From Lewinellaceae bacterium (lineage in GTDB: Bacteria > Bacteroidota > Bacteroidia > Chitinophagales > Saprospiraceae): a DNA stretch of 64,000 bases. The stretch covers positions 62,001-126,000 of the forward strand of contig JACJYQ010000007.1 in the NCBI GenBank assembly GCA_020636025.1, read 5' to 3'. Below, in pieces: positions 55,600 through 63,160 of this stretch. How positions within the stretch are numbered: position 1 is the first letter of the stretch; every line of letters starts with the position of its first letter. Under the pieces are notes generated by a model that saw nothing but the letters and a program-made list of their open reading frames with translations, was not told the DNA's origin and searched no databases. Position numbers and translations under genes: made by a program.

Positions 55600-56076
55600 A
55601 TGAGTAAAAAAAGATTTTCGGAAGGTCTTGAGGACCTGTTCAGCGATACCAAATCCAGTGTTGGTTCATTGTTTAGCAATGAGCCTCCAGTGGCTACGCC
55701 TGTGCCTGAACGCCGTAGCAGTCATAAGAATTTTATGTCTGATCTCGATTCCCTGTTGCAGGAATCGCTGGAAGAAAGTCTGGAAAAACTGGAAACAAAC
55801 CGAACAGATGACGCGATTCCAAGCAATAAATCAAAGTCCGGCACCCGGGAGTCGTCTTTAGGGCTGGATTCACTCATCCGCCAGACGATCGATATAAAAG
55901 AGATTGATTCAGATGAAAACACAGGTAAACGCCGTATCACTGTTGCCGTGGATAAATCAAAAGTAGAGCAGCTTAAATCCATCGCCCGACTTGAAAATGC
56001 CTATATGAAGGACCTTCTGATTTCCCTCATTGATGAATATCTACAAAAATACCCCCACAAGAAAGGTCTGAAATAA
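55600..56076 (+). CDS. Ribbon-helix-helix-like protein, probable ParA partner
   Basis: The protein has 158 residues. The N-terminal two thirds are Ser/Glu-rich and probably disordered (LFSDTKSSVGSLFSNEPP..., DSLLQESLEESLEKLET...). The C-terminus GKRRITVAVDKSKVEQLKSIARLENAYMKDLLISLIDEYL resembles a ribbon-helix-helix DNA-binding domain with a beta strand (RRITVAVD) and two helices. It starts 31 bases after parA in the same direction. By context it acts as the centromere-binding or cargo adaptor for ParA; this is inference. Confidence 0.65.
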   Translation: MSKKRFSEGLEDLFSDTKSSVGSLFSNEPPVATPVPERRSSHKNFMSDLDSLLQESLEESLEKLETNRTDDAIPSNKSKSGTRESSLGLDSLIRQTIDIKEIDSDENTGKRRITVAVDKSKVEQLKSIARLENAYMKDLLISLIDEYLQKYPHKKGLK

Positions 56077-56153
56077 GCCGGCTTATGTTCAAAGCCACCA
56101 ACAGGTACACCATGCTCGTTTCCGGACCAGCCGTCAATTTCTGACCATATTAT

Positions 56154-57095
56154 ATGCTAAGTGCTTACCAGGACTTCAGGCTTTTTTACAATCAAACCAT
56201 TCACCCTGAGTTGTTGCATCTTGAACAGCGGCGTTTGCGCTTAATACGCTTGCTCGGTGTTTCAATATTGCTTCTGCTCTTTGTCCTGGCTCTTCAGATT
56301 TATCTGTCCATCTTTTTTGTATCACTGCTCCTATCCTTGCTGGTTGGATTCTGGATCGCTTACATCGGCTTTAGAATTCAAGTTTTTTTCAGGGAGTTTA
56401 AACCCCGGATCGTCGCCTTACTGCTCGATTTCATTGACAATGACGTCAATTATTCCTTTGAAGGCTACGAGCCCAAAGGCAAAATACCGGCTGAAAAGTT
56501 CTTTGAAAGTCGACTTTTTGTCAGTGGCGACGAGTATAAAGGAGAAGACTTGATTCGTGGAAAAGTGCGGGAAACACCATACGAATTATGCGAATTGAGG
56601 GTAAAGGAATTTAGTCCGGTGCGAACAAAGCTCGACGTTGTTTTTAACGGCATATTTATGATCGGTGATTACCAACGCTGGGATATGCAGGGCGCCGTGC
56701 TGGTATTACCGGATTCCTACCGGAAGTATTCAAGCCGAAGTGAAAAAGCATTCCATCTCATTGGTGGCCGAAGGGTAAAGGATAACCTCCTGCCGGAATT
56801 TGAAGCCTTTTTCGATACTTACGCTACCCCGGATGTTCGAATAAAGGACATCATTTCTCCCGAATTGCAACAAAAGATCCTCAAAATCAGGAGCAGGTTT
56901 CAGGAAGTAAATCGGCAAAAGGAAATATACTTCTCCATCATTGGAGACAAAATTTATCTGGCACTTACCCAGGATAAAGACCTGTTGGAACCCTCTTTGC
57001 TTCGTTCCAATGTGAGCTATGCTGTAGTGCGGGAATTTTACGACGACCTCAGTTTGTTGCTCGATGCCGTATTGGCTGTGGATGCCATGAATTAA
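56154..57095 (+). CDS. DUF3137 domain membrane protein
   Basis: The protein has 313 residues. Two membrane helices (about 28-70, ILLLLFVLALQIYLSIFFVSLLLSLLVGFWIAYIGF) are followed by a soluble domain with FFESRLFVSGDEYKGEDLIRGKV, VVFNGIFMIGDYQRW and FYDDLSLLLDAVLAVD, a pattern I associate with DUF3137. The function is unknown. It is 78 bases downstream of the RHH gene on the same strand and may share its operon. Confidence 0.7.
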   Translation: MLSAYQDFRLFYNQTIHPELLHLEQRRLRLIRLLGVSILLLLFVLALQIYLSIFFVSLLLSLLVGFWIAYIGFRIQVFFREFKPRIVALLLDFIDNDVNYSFEGYEPKGKIPAEKFFESRLFVSGDEYKGEDLIRGKVRETPYELCELRVKEFSPVRTKLDVVFNGIFMIGDYQRWDMQGAVLVLPDSYRKYSSRSEKAFHLIGGRRVKDNLLPEFEAFFDTYATPDVRIKDIISPELQQKILKIRSRFQEVNRQKEIYFSIIGDKIYLALTQDKDLLEPSLLRSNVSYAVVREFYDDLSLLLDAVLAVDAMN

Positions 57096-57097
57096 TG

Positions 57098-57392
57098 AGC
57101 ATATTAGCTAATGTGATAATTAGCTAATATGATAATGAGTTAATTTGATGATTCGATAATAAATTAAAGTTGGTCTCAGGCGATAGGCATTGTTTTGGGT
57201 TTGTGCTACTTAACTTAGGTGCAGAGCACCGGAATGTCGTTAGCGTACAGATTGAGTGCAATCAAAAAGGTGCAGCGCACCGTAATATTGGTTTGAGTTT
57301 CGATGCTTAATCTGTTTCGACACCCCAATCAAACGAAACTTGATTTGTGAAAAAGCATTAGCTAATTGGCTAATTATCGCATTAGCTAATTC
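57098..57392. repeat. Intergenic inverted repeat, family A copy 5, enclosing the 51-base repeat
   Basis: The left arm contains ATTAGCTAATGTGATAATTA followed by GCTAATATGATAATG. The right arm (57355-57392) contains ATTAGCTAATTGGCTAATTA followed by TCGCATTAGCTAAT. The loop of about 190 bases carries two GGTGCAG-GCACC units. Confidence 0.65.
57218..57281. repeat. 51-base GGTGCAG(C/A)GCACC repeat, second locus
   Basis: GGTGCAGAGCACC at 57218-57230 and GGTGCAGCGCACC at 57269-57281 are 51 bases apart, the same unit length as at 16787/16838. The intervening sequence is also similar (AATGTCGTTAGCGTACA versus AATGCCTGTAGCTTACA). Confidence 0.75.
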
Positions 57393-57418
57393 AACAAACA
57401 TTTGACTTTTTAAAGAAA

Positions 57419-57451
57419 TTTGACAAATACGAAAAGTATGATGTACTTTTG
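57419..57451 (+). promoter_or_regulatory. rpsO promoter (TTTG-N21-TACTTTTG)
   Basis: TTTG at 57419-57422 and TACTTTTG at 57444-57451, 21 bases apart, match the Bacteroidota -33/-7 consensus. The leader to the ATG at 57549 is about 90 bases. Confidence 0.7.
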
Positions 57452-57548
57452 CAGCGCTAAAAGCGGATGGATAGGCAAAAACTGCCGTTTGACCCTCTGA
57501 AATTTGTTTTTGGTGCGAATTTGTTAACCATTAAATTCATTTATTAAA

Positions 57549-57824
57549 ATGGCAGTTTACTACAGCAAAGAAAAAATTAACGAGATTGCAAAAGAGTACG
57601 GTAAAAACGAACATGATACAGGCAACACAGAAGTGCAAGTTGCTTTGTTGACCTACCGTATAGAGTGTTTGTCTAGCCACTTGCGTGCTAACAAGAAGGA
57701 TCACTCAACCCGTCGTGCCCTGCTTACTATGGTAGGTCAACGGAAGAGCCTTCTGGGATACTACGCGAAGAAAGACATTTACAAGTATCGTGCGCTGATC
57801 GAAAAACTTGGTTTGCGTAAGTAA
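57549..57824 (+). CDS. rpsO: 30S ribosomal protein S15
   Basis: The protein has 91 residues, the usual S15 length. TGNTEVQVALLTYRIECLSSHLRANKKDHSTRRALLTMVGQRKSLLGYY is the conserved 16S rRNA-binding region. It has its own promoter and terminator and precedes pnp by 384 bases, the order common to many bacteria. Confidence 0.97.
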   Translation: MAVYYSKEKINEIAKEYGKNEHDTGNTEVQVALLTYRIECLSSHLRANKKDHSTRRALLTMVGQRKSLLGYYAKKDIYKYRALIEKLGLRK

Positions 57825-57835
57825 TAAAGGACAAA

Positions 57836-57870
57836 TGTCCGGCTGCCGAGTTCGACAGCCGGACATTTTT
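57836..57870 (+). terminator. Intrinsic terminator of rpsO
   Basis: TGTCCGGCTG (57836-57845) pairs with CAGCCGGACA (57856-57865) and is followed by TTTTT. Confidence 0.88.
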
Positions 57871-58056
57871 GTTTTGGGCCCACGCTGTATTTAGGTGTGG
57901 AGTAAACCGACTGAAATAATAAAAAGTCGGCGCCCATTATAGGTTGTTAATTATTAACCAGCACTGCTGAACATACTTTTGGATAAAGGAGCAGTTGATT
58001 TGAGAGGCGGGTACATGTTGGGGCGGATTGATTTAAAAACGGGGAAATGGTTCCCC

Positions 58057-58108
58057 CACACAAAGAGGAGGCTTGTTTAGACAAAATTCGAGGTCTCCTC
58101 TTTGTGTG
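58057..58108 (+). promoter_or_regulatory. 14-bp stem-loop in the pnp leader
   Basis: CACACAAAGAGGAG (58057-58070) pairs perfectly with CTCCTCTTTGTGTG (58095-58108) around a 24-base loop, 100 bases before the pnp ATG. There is no T tract directly after it (TAGTTTTGAC). It may be an RNase-processed autoregulatory element of pnp; that role is inference. Confidence 0.55.
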
Positions 58109-58208
58109 TAGTTTTGACTTTTTCAATTCGATCTACTCTACGTTCCCAACCCTTTTTTCATCTTTTTCCGAATGCAAAACGTTCAGTGGTGCACAATTTT
58201 GATATTTT

Positions 58209-60509
58209 ATGGGTAAACAAATCCCCTTGCGCACCACGATAACCATGCCCGACGGGCAGGAAATTGCGCTCGAAACAGGTAAGCTGGCTGCACAGGCCGA
58301 TGGTTCTGTCGTCCTGAGAATGGGCAATACCATGTTGCTTTGTACGGTAGTCAGCATGAAAACTGCCAAAGAAGGTCAGGCTTTCTTTCCACTCTCAGTT
58401 GATTACCAGGAAAAATACGCCTCTGTTGGCCGTATCCCGGGTAACTTCTTCCGTCGTGAGGCACGCCTTTCCGATTATGAAATCCTGATCAGCCGTTTGG
58501 TGGATCGCGCCTTGCGTCCGCTCTTCCCAGATGGCTACATGAATGAAACTCAGGTGATCATCAATCTGATCTCTGCCGACAAAGACATTATGCCGGACGC
58601 ACTGGCAGGGTTGGCTACATCTACAGCCATCGCAGTAAGTGATATTCCGGTTGAAGCGCTATTCTCTGAGGTGCGTGTTGCACGTATTGATGGAAAGTTC
58701 GTGATCAATCCGGGCAGAAAAGCTTTGGAGAATGCCGATATGGATTTCATCGTGGCGGCCACGAAGCACGACATCACGATGGTGGAAGGCGAGGCAAACG
58801 AATGTCAGGAAGAAGACCTGATCGAAGCCATGAAACTGGCGCATGAAACCATTAAAGTTCAGATCGCTGCTCAGGAAAAACTGGCTGAAATGGTTGGAGA
58901 TAAGGCGCTGATCAAGCGTGATCCACCTGAAATTCCTGAAAATGAGGCTTTGAAGGCTCGCGTGGAGTCACTGATCAGCAATGACATATACGAGCTTGCT
59001 CGCAGCGCTTCCAACAAAGAAGCCCGTAAAGAGCGTATCGAGGCCATTAAAGAAGCTGCTATGACAACTCTTCTGGAAGAATTTGGAGAGGAAACTCTTG
59101 ACGAGTGGAAACCATTGGCCTCCCGGTATTTTGAAAAGACCAAGAAGAACATCATTCGCGATGTTGTGCTTAGTGAAGCCAAGCGTTTGGATGGACGTAA
59201 AACCAATGAGGTGCGTCATATCTGGACAGAGGTGGATTATCTGCCAACGGCTCACGGTTCATCAATCTTTACCCGCGGTGAAACGCAGTCGCTGACTTCC
59301 CTTACGCTGGGAACAAAAGAAGATCAGGCCTTGGTGGATATTGCCTTGGATCCGCATGATGAGAAATTCATTTTGCACTACAACTTCCCGCCTTACAGCA
59401 CAGGCGAGGTAAAACCAATGCGCGGCCCAGGCCGTCGTGAGGTTGGTCACGCTAACCTGGCGGGTCGTTCCCTGCGCAAAGTGATGCCAACTGATTTCCC
59501 ATACACCGTACGTCTGGTTTCCGATATTCTGGAATCAAACGGTTCCTCTTCCATGGCTACTGTTTGCGCCGGTTCGCTGGCTTTAATGGATGGTGGTGTG
59601 CCGATCGCAGCACCTGTTGCCGGTATCGCCATGGGTGCGATCGCCGATGACAAAGGGCGGATTGCCATACTTTCCGACATCCTGGGTGATGAAGATGCAC
59701 TTGGCGATATGGACTTTAAAGTGACCGGAACCGCGAAAGGCATTACAGGCACCCAAATGGATATCAAGATCGATGGCATGCCTTATGAAATGCTGACCAA
59801 GGCGCTGATGCAGGCAAAAGAAGGTCGTTTGCATATTTTAAATGAAATGGCCAAAACCATTTCATCAGCACGTGAAGATCTGAAACCACATGCACCGCGA
59901 GTGGTTGAATTTAGAATTCCACGTGATTTCATTGGCGCCGTAATTGGCCCGGGTGGTAAGATCATTCAGGAAATGCAGCGCAATACCGGTACCACCATTT
60001 CCATTACAGAAGATGAACAGGGTGGTATTGTAGCGATTTTCAGTCCAGATAAGCAGGCCATTGATGCTGCCTTTGCGCAAATTCAGGGAATCGTATTTAC
60101 CCCTGAAGTGGGTGCCGTTTATGATGGTGTTGTAGAAGAACTGGCTGAATATGGAGCCTTTATTAAGTTCAAAGGCAAAACCGGCTTGTTGCACGTTTCA
60201 GAATACGACCACAGACGCATTGAAAGCATTGCAGATGTTCTGAAAGTAGGCGATGAGATCTCCTTCAAAATTCTGGATGTAGATCCTAAGACAGGTAAAA
60301 TGAAGCTGTCGCGTCGCGCCATTACGGCAAAACCCGATGGTACCATGCCTACCGATGAGGAGAATGCAGCACGGGCAAACCGTGGCGGCGGCGGCGGAGG
60401 TGACCGCCGTGGCGGTGGTCGAGACGATCGCCGTGGCGGAGGCCGTGATGATCGCCGTGGCGGTGGTCGCGATGATCGTCGCGGTGGCGGCGGAGGTGGC
60501 CGCAGGTAA
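58209..60509 (+). CDS. pnp: Polyribonucleotide nucleotidyltransferase (PNPase)
   Basis: The protein has 766 residues. Two RNase PH-like domains (first from about 10, with RIPGNFFRREARLSDYEILISRLVDRALRPLF; second from about 325, with FTRGETQSLTSLTLG and ESNGSSSMATVCAGSLALMDGGVP) flank an all-alpha domain. A KH domain (IPRDFIGAVIGPGGKIIQEM, about 565-620) and an S1 domain (GVVEELAEYGAFIKFKGKTGLLHVSE, about 635-705) follow. The enzyme degrades RNA phosphorolytically 3'-5'. A Gly/Arg/Asp-rich tail (about 720-766) with three DDRRGGGR-type repeats is added. Confidence 0.97.
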   Translation: MGKQIPLRTTITMPDGQEIALETGKLAAQADGSVVLRMGNTMLLCTVVSMKTAKEGQAFFPLSVDYQEKYASVGRIPGNFFRREARLSDYEILISRLVDRALRPLFPDGYMNETQVIINLISADKDIMPDALAGLATSTAIAVSDIPVEALFSEVRVARIDGKFVINPGRKALENADMDFIVAATKHDITMVEGEANECQEEDLIEAMKLAHETIKVQIAAQEKLAEMVGDKALIKRDPPEIPENEALKARVESLISNDIYELARSASNKEARKERIEAIKEAAMTTLLEEFGEETLDEWKPLASRYFEKTKKNIIRDVVLSEAKRLDGRKTNEVRHIWTEVDYLPTAHGSSIFTRGETQSLTSLTLGTKEDQALVDIALDPHDEKFILHYNFPPYSTGEVKPMRGPGRREVGHANLAGRSLRKVMPTDFPYTVRLVSDILESNGSSSMATVCAGSLALMDGGVPIAAPVAGIAMGAIADDKGRIAILSDILGDEDALGDMDFKVTGTAKGITGTQMDIKIDGMPYEMLTKALMQAKEGRLHILNEMAKTISSAREDLKPHAPRVVEFRIPRDFIGAVIGPGGKIIQEMQRNTGTTISITEDEQGGIVAIFSPDKQAIDAAFAQIQGIVFTPEVGAVYDGVVEELAEYGAFIKFKGKTGLLHVSEYDHRRIESIADVLKVGDEISFKILDVDPKTGKMKLSRRAITAKPDGTMPTDEENAARANRGGGGGGDRRGGGRDDRRGGGRDDRRGGGRDDRRGGGGGGRR
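60401..60507 (+). repeat. 24-base tandem repeats encoding DDRRGGGR units in the PNPase tail
   Basis: About three and a half copies of a 24-base unit (GAC/GAT GAT CGC CGT GGC GGT GGT CGC type) give the protein tail RDDRRGGG repeats. The copies differ mostly at third codon positions, so the protein sequence is maintained. Confidence 0.8.
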
Positions 60510-60534
60510 GACAATTTTCGATTGTAAAATATCA

Positions 60535-60567
60535 GGCTCCGGAGGGTTACTTCCGGAGCCTTTTTTT
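60535..60567 (+). terminator. Intrinsic terminator of pnp
   Basis: GGCTCCGGA (60535-60543) pairs with TCCGGAGCC (60552-60560) and is followed by TTTTTTT. Confidence 0.88.
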
Positions 60568-60591
60568 ATTTGGGCTTTAGCTCGGATAATT

Positions 60592-60996
60592 GCAAATGAT
60601 TACATGAACATATGATTAACGAAGTGAATGAGATGATTGGGGATGGACTTTGACGCCGCGTTTGGTGTTTTTTTCAACACCAAACGCAAACGCGGAGTGA
60701 GTGGTTGGCACAACCATTCTGCCTTGCTGTTTACTCGCGGTACTCGTACGGAGAAGCATTCGACTCACCATACTTTCTGTAAGCAAGGGTATTGACAACG
60801 GCTTGTTTATTTGCTAAATCAGGTGAAAGTGGTTTGGCATAATAACAAAGGAATATACACGAATGGTAGAATGGAGGTTCATAAGTCACTCACTCCGCTG
60901 CGGCGTTTGGTGTTGAAAAAAACACCAAACGCGGCGTCAAAGTCCATCACCAATCATCATTCACTTCGTTAATCATATGTTCATTTAATCATTTGC
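60592..60996. repeat. Long inverted repeat element, family C copy 1 (about 110-base arms)
   Basis: The left arm (60592-60703) and right arm (60886-60996) are reverse complements with only a few mismatches, including GAACATATGATTAACGAAG and GGACTTTGACGCC. Each arm holds its own TTTGGTGTT stem-loop (60658-60687 and 60903-60932). The spacer (about 180 bases) has no coding signal. The shape recalls a MITE-like or palindromic element; no target-site duplication is obvious. Confidence 0.75.
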
Positions 60997-61036
60997 TCAG
61001 GTAATCAATAAAACAAGCGTAAACACCATGCTTAAA

Positions 61037-61765
61037 TTAACCCAGCACCATTTCCAAAATTTCCGGCGTATTGGCTCCTGAAAAGCCTCCTACGTGAAAT
61101 TCATAATACTTCAGCAATTTTGTCAGAAGTACTTTACGTTCGGCTCTGGATAAAATGACTTCGTGACAATTTTCCAGCGATGTATTTAAAAGCTGTACCA
61201 GTTGTTGGGTTTCCCCAACTTCAAGATGATGTATGTGCTGCGGGGGGACCGAGCTAAAATTCCCTTCTTTTAAATCAAAAAAACGCTCTTCCGAGGCCTC
61301 AAAATCAATTTGAGGCAAAAAGCCTAAGTAGGCAGAGAGGCCTAGCATAAAGTAAAGGTGCACATTGGCAATGGGGTGGGGACTTGCATCAAGCCAGCGC
61401 AGGGTCTCCAACAAAAAATGGAACAAGTCCCGATTCTCTTCTACTTCCTGGATGCTTTTCCGACAAATTTCAGCCATGAACAAGGCAACAGAACCCTTTT
61501 TAATATCGAATGGAATGGCTTGCCATATCTCTGCAGTGCGGAGTTCCTTCAGACGGTTCATGGCATTTGGATCATCTTTGTAATAGGCCACCAGTTCTAC
61601 CACCATCATCGGCTGAAACAAGCTGTAAGGCATACGGGCTTTGGCGCTGCGTACACCTCCTCCGATAAAAGTGTGCAGGCCTTTTTCCTCAGTGAAAATA
61701 TCTGTGATTACACTGGTTTCACCATATTTCACCGTTCTGAAAACAATGCCTTTCGTTTTAAGCAT
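61037..61765 (-). CDS. recO: DNA repair protein RecO
   Basis: The protein has 242 residues. The N-terminal OB fold (MLKTKGIVFRTVKYGETSVITDIFTEEKGLHTFIGGGVRS) is characteristic; an all-helical C-terminal part follows. The zinc-binding Cys cluster of some RecO proteins is not visible, as in other members of this phylum. RecO with RecR loads RecA on SSB-coated gaps. It starts three bases after the upstream MtfA-like gene ends. Confidence 0.9.
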   Translation of the reverse strand: MLKTKGIVFRTVKYGETSVITDIFTEEKGLHTFIGGGVRSAKARMPYSLFQPMMVVELVAYYKDDPNAMNRLKELRTAEIWQAIPFDIKKGSVALFMAEICRKSIQEVEENRDLFHFLLETLRWLDASPHPIANVHLYFMLGLSAYLGFLPQIDFEASEERFFDLKEGNFSSVPPQHIHHLEVGETQQLVQLLNTSLENCHEVILSRAERKVLLTKLLKYYEFHVGGFSGANTPEILEMVLG

Positions 61766-61768
61766 GGC

Positions 61769-62584
61769 TTAGGCGCTGAAGTTGTTTTTAAGTGCTTCAG
61801 CCTCTTCAGGAAATGTAGCTTCAAATGACTTGGGAAAAATAAAGAAATGGTGAATGGCGACGGGCAGAGCATCCAGTCCGCTTAGTCCGACGGTTGTTTC
61901 TACGTGCTCTCTGGACATGCCACTCAACTTCTCAAGTTTTTCCCAGGTGTCTTCAGCTTCAAATGGTGGCCAATTATCGTTCGGATTGGCCAGTAAATAT
62001 GCCTTGGCATATTCATGAAGTCCAACCTGGTACAGCTTTCCGGGGTTAAAAAACGCCCTCATCAGATTTTCCGCCGAAAAAATAAGACAGCCATCTGGTT
62101 CATAAAGCTCTGAGGAGTGCGGGTATGGATGCTCCGGTGAAGGGAACGGTTTGGGGTAAACGATCACCTTTTCAAAAGCGGGAAATAAAATTTGTTCTTT
62201 GTGGAAATTCAGGGTAACAGCCTGGGCTGCCAGCACCAACTCTATATCATGTGGCAAATTATCTTCCGGCCAGGCAATGGGTGTCCAATTGGTACCCATG
62301 CGGAATAACCCGACTTTCCCTTCAAATTTCCGCTTGTCTTCCGGAGGCAAAGTGCTGTAAAACCCACAAAACCGATTCAGCAGATTCTTTAAATCCTGAT
62401 TGAGCTTTGGCGCGTTTCGGCTGTACCACCACCAGTTTATCTGAGGATTGAGAATGTATATTAGCGCTGAAACAACCAAAAAAGGCACCATGTAAGGTGC
62501 GTATTTGCCATCAACGCTCCAGGCCAGATAAAGGAAAAACAGCATACAAATGAGAAACGGCAAGGCCAGAAGGTTTGCAAACAT
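61769..62584 (-). CDS. MtfA-like (M90 family) membrane protein with a degenerate zinc motif
   Basis: The protein has 271 residues from the ATG at 62584 (codons to 62716 lack similarity). Two N-terminal membrane helices (about 2-22, 29-48) precede a soluble domain. LPPEDKRKFEGKVGLF, ILFPAFEKVIVYPKPFPSPE and GLHEYAKAYLLAN follow the order of MtfA peptidases. The usual HExxH (HEFAH) is HEYAK here: H190 and E191 are kept, but the second His is Lys194. Zinc peptidase activity is therefore doubtful. It is followed by recO with a three-base gap, so the two are probably co-transcribed. Confidence 0.65.
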   Translation of the reverse strand: MFANLLALPFLICMLFFLYLAWSVDGKYAPYMVPFLVVSALIYILNPQINWWWYSRNAPKLNQDLKNLLNRFCGFYSTLPPEDKRKFEGKVGLFRMGTNWTPIAWPEDNLPHDIELVLAAQAVTLNFHKEQILFPAFEKVIVYPKPFPSPEHPYPHSSELYEPDGCLIFSAENLMRAFFNPGKLYQVGLHEYAKAYLLANPNDNWPPFEAEDTWEKLEKLSGMSREHVETTVGLSGLDALPVAIHHFFIFPKSFEATFPEEAEALKNNFSA

Positions 62585-62841
62585 TTGCTTTGATTCTTTT
62601 GATTTATATGATTTGACTGATCCAGAGGCAAATTCGGGACTGATTTCAGTATGATTATCTCTAAGGCTGATTCGATAATAGTTTTCACCTCTTGAGATAT
62701 GAGGGCAAAAATACACCGGTATTAAGGATTTTGAATGAGGAACGTATGCGTAAGGCCTGCTGGTATCGGGATTCTTATCGCTTGTTGCATATTTTTTAAA
62801 AAAATTGAAAAAACCCTTAGCATTTCTGGAGAAAGCGAATG

Positions 62842-62849
62842 TATCTTTG
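62842..62849 (+). promoter_or_regulatory. -7 box (TATCTTTG) of tRNA-Phe
   Basis: TATCTTTG matches TAnnTTTG and lies 22 bases before the tRNA. A TTG at 62805 is too far for a standard -33 spacing. Confidence 0.55.
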
Positions 62850-62870
62850 CCCCGCTCAAAAAAGAAGCTA

Positions 62871-62943
62871 GGTACCTTAGCTCAGATGGTAGAGCAATGG
62901 ACTGAAAATCCATGTGTCCCCAGTTCGATTCTGGGAGGTACCA
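62871..62943 (+). tRNA. tRNA-Phe (anticodon GAA)
   Basis: The 73-base cloverleaf has acceptor GGTACCT/AGGTACC, anticodon loop CTGAAAA and T-arm CCCAGTTCGATTCTGGG. CCA is not encoded. Confidence 0.96.
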
Positions 62944-62947
62944 CAAA

Positions 62948-62980
62948 GGTCCTGGAGGGTTTTCCTTCAGGGCCTTTTTA
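62948..62980 (+). terminator. Intrinsic terminator after tRNA-Phe
   Basis: GGTCCTGGAGG pairs with CCTTCAGGGCC around TTTT and is followed by TTTTT. Confidence 0.8.
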
Positions 62981-63123
62981 ATTACATGATTAATAGATTA
63001 CATGAATACATGATTGTCGAAGTGAGGTGTGATTGTTGATTTTCCAATTTAGATAATCACCAGATCAGAAATCAGCAATCACATCATAAATCATGTATTC
63101 ATGTAATCTATTAATCATGTAAT
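62981..63123. repeat. Inverted repeat, family C copy 2 (34-base perfect arms)
   Basis: The arms 62981-63014 and 63090-63123 are exact reverse complements (ATTACATGATTAATAGATTA and so on). Inside the arm, GATTACATGAATACATGATT followed by GTCGAAGTGA resembles the outer arm of the element at 60592 (GATTACATGAACATATGATT then AACGAAGTGA). The second half of the arms also pairs partly (TGTGATTG with CAATCACA). Confidence 0.8.
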
Positions 63124-63160
63124 CAAATAAACCACCTTCCCAATAATCCAAATTCAAAAT

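Larger units (their letters stand above)
57096..57548. other. 453-base intergenic region with family-A inverted repeat, 51-base repeat pair and the rpsO promoter
   Basis: No coding signal is seen. Features are listed separately: inverted repeat arms 57098-57165 and 57355-57392, GGTGC repeats at 57218 and 57269, and the promoter at 57419-57451. Confidence 0.75.
57825..58208. other. 384-base region between rpsO and pnp with rpsO terminator and a 14-bp hairpin
   Basis: No coding signal is seen. It holds the terminator (57836-57870) and a hairpin in the pnp leader (58057-58108). Confidence 0.7.
60510..61036. other. 527-base intergenic region between convergent pnp and recO, with terminator and long inverted repeat
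   Basis: It holds the pnp terminator and a 405-base inverted repeat element. No coding signal is seen. Confidence 0.75.

Noticed and set aside
60119..60514. Minus-strand frame encoding a PPPRRSSRPPP-type protein
   Set aside because: It is the antisense reading of the Gly/Arg repeats in the PNPase tail.
60592..60996. Insertion sequence with a transposase
   Set aside because: The spacer between the arms is only about 180 bases with no transposase coding signal, so at most a non-autonomous element.
62722..62946. Minus-strand open frame across the tRNA-Phe gene
   Set aside because: It is antisense to a clear tRNA gene.
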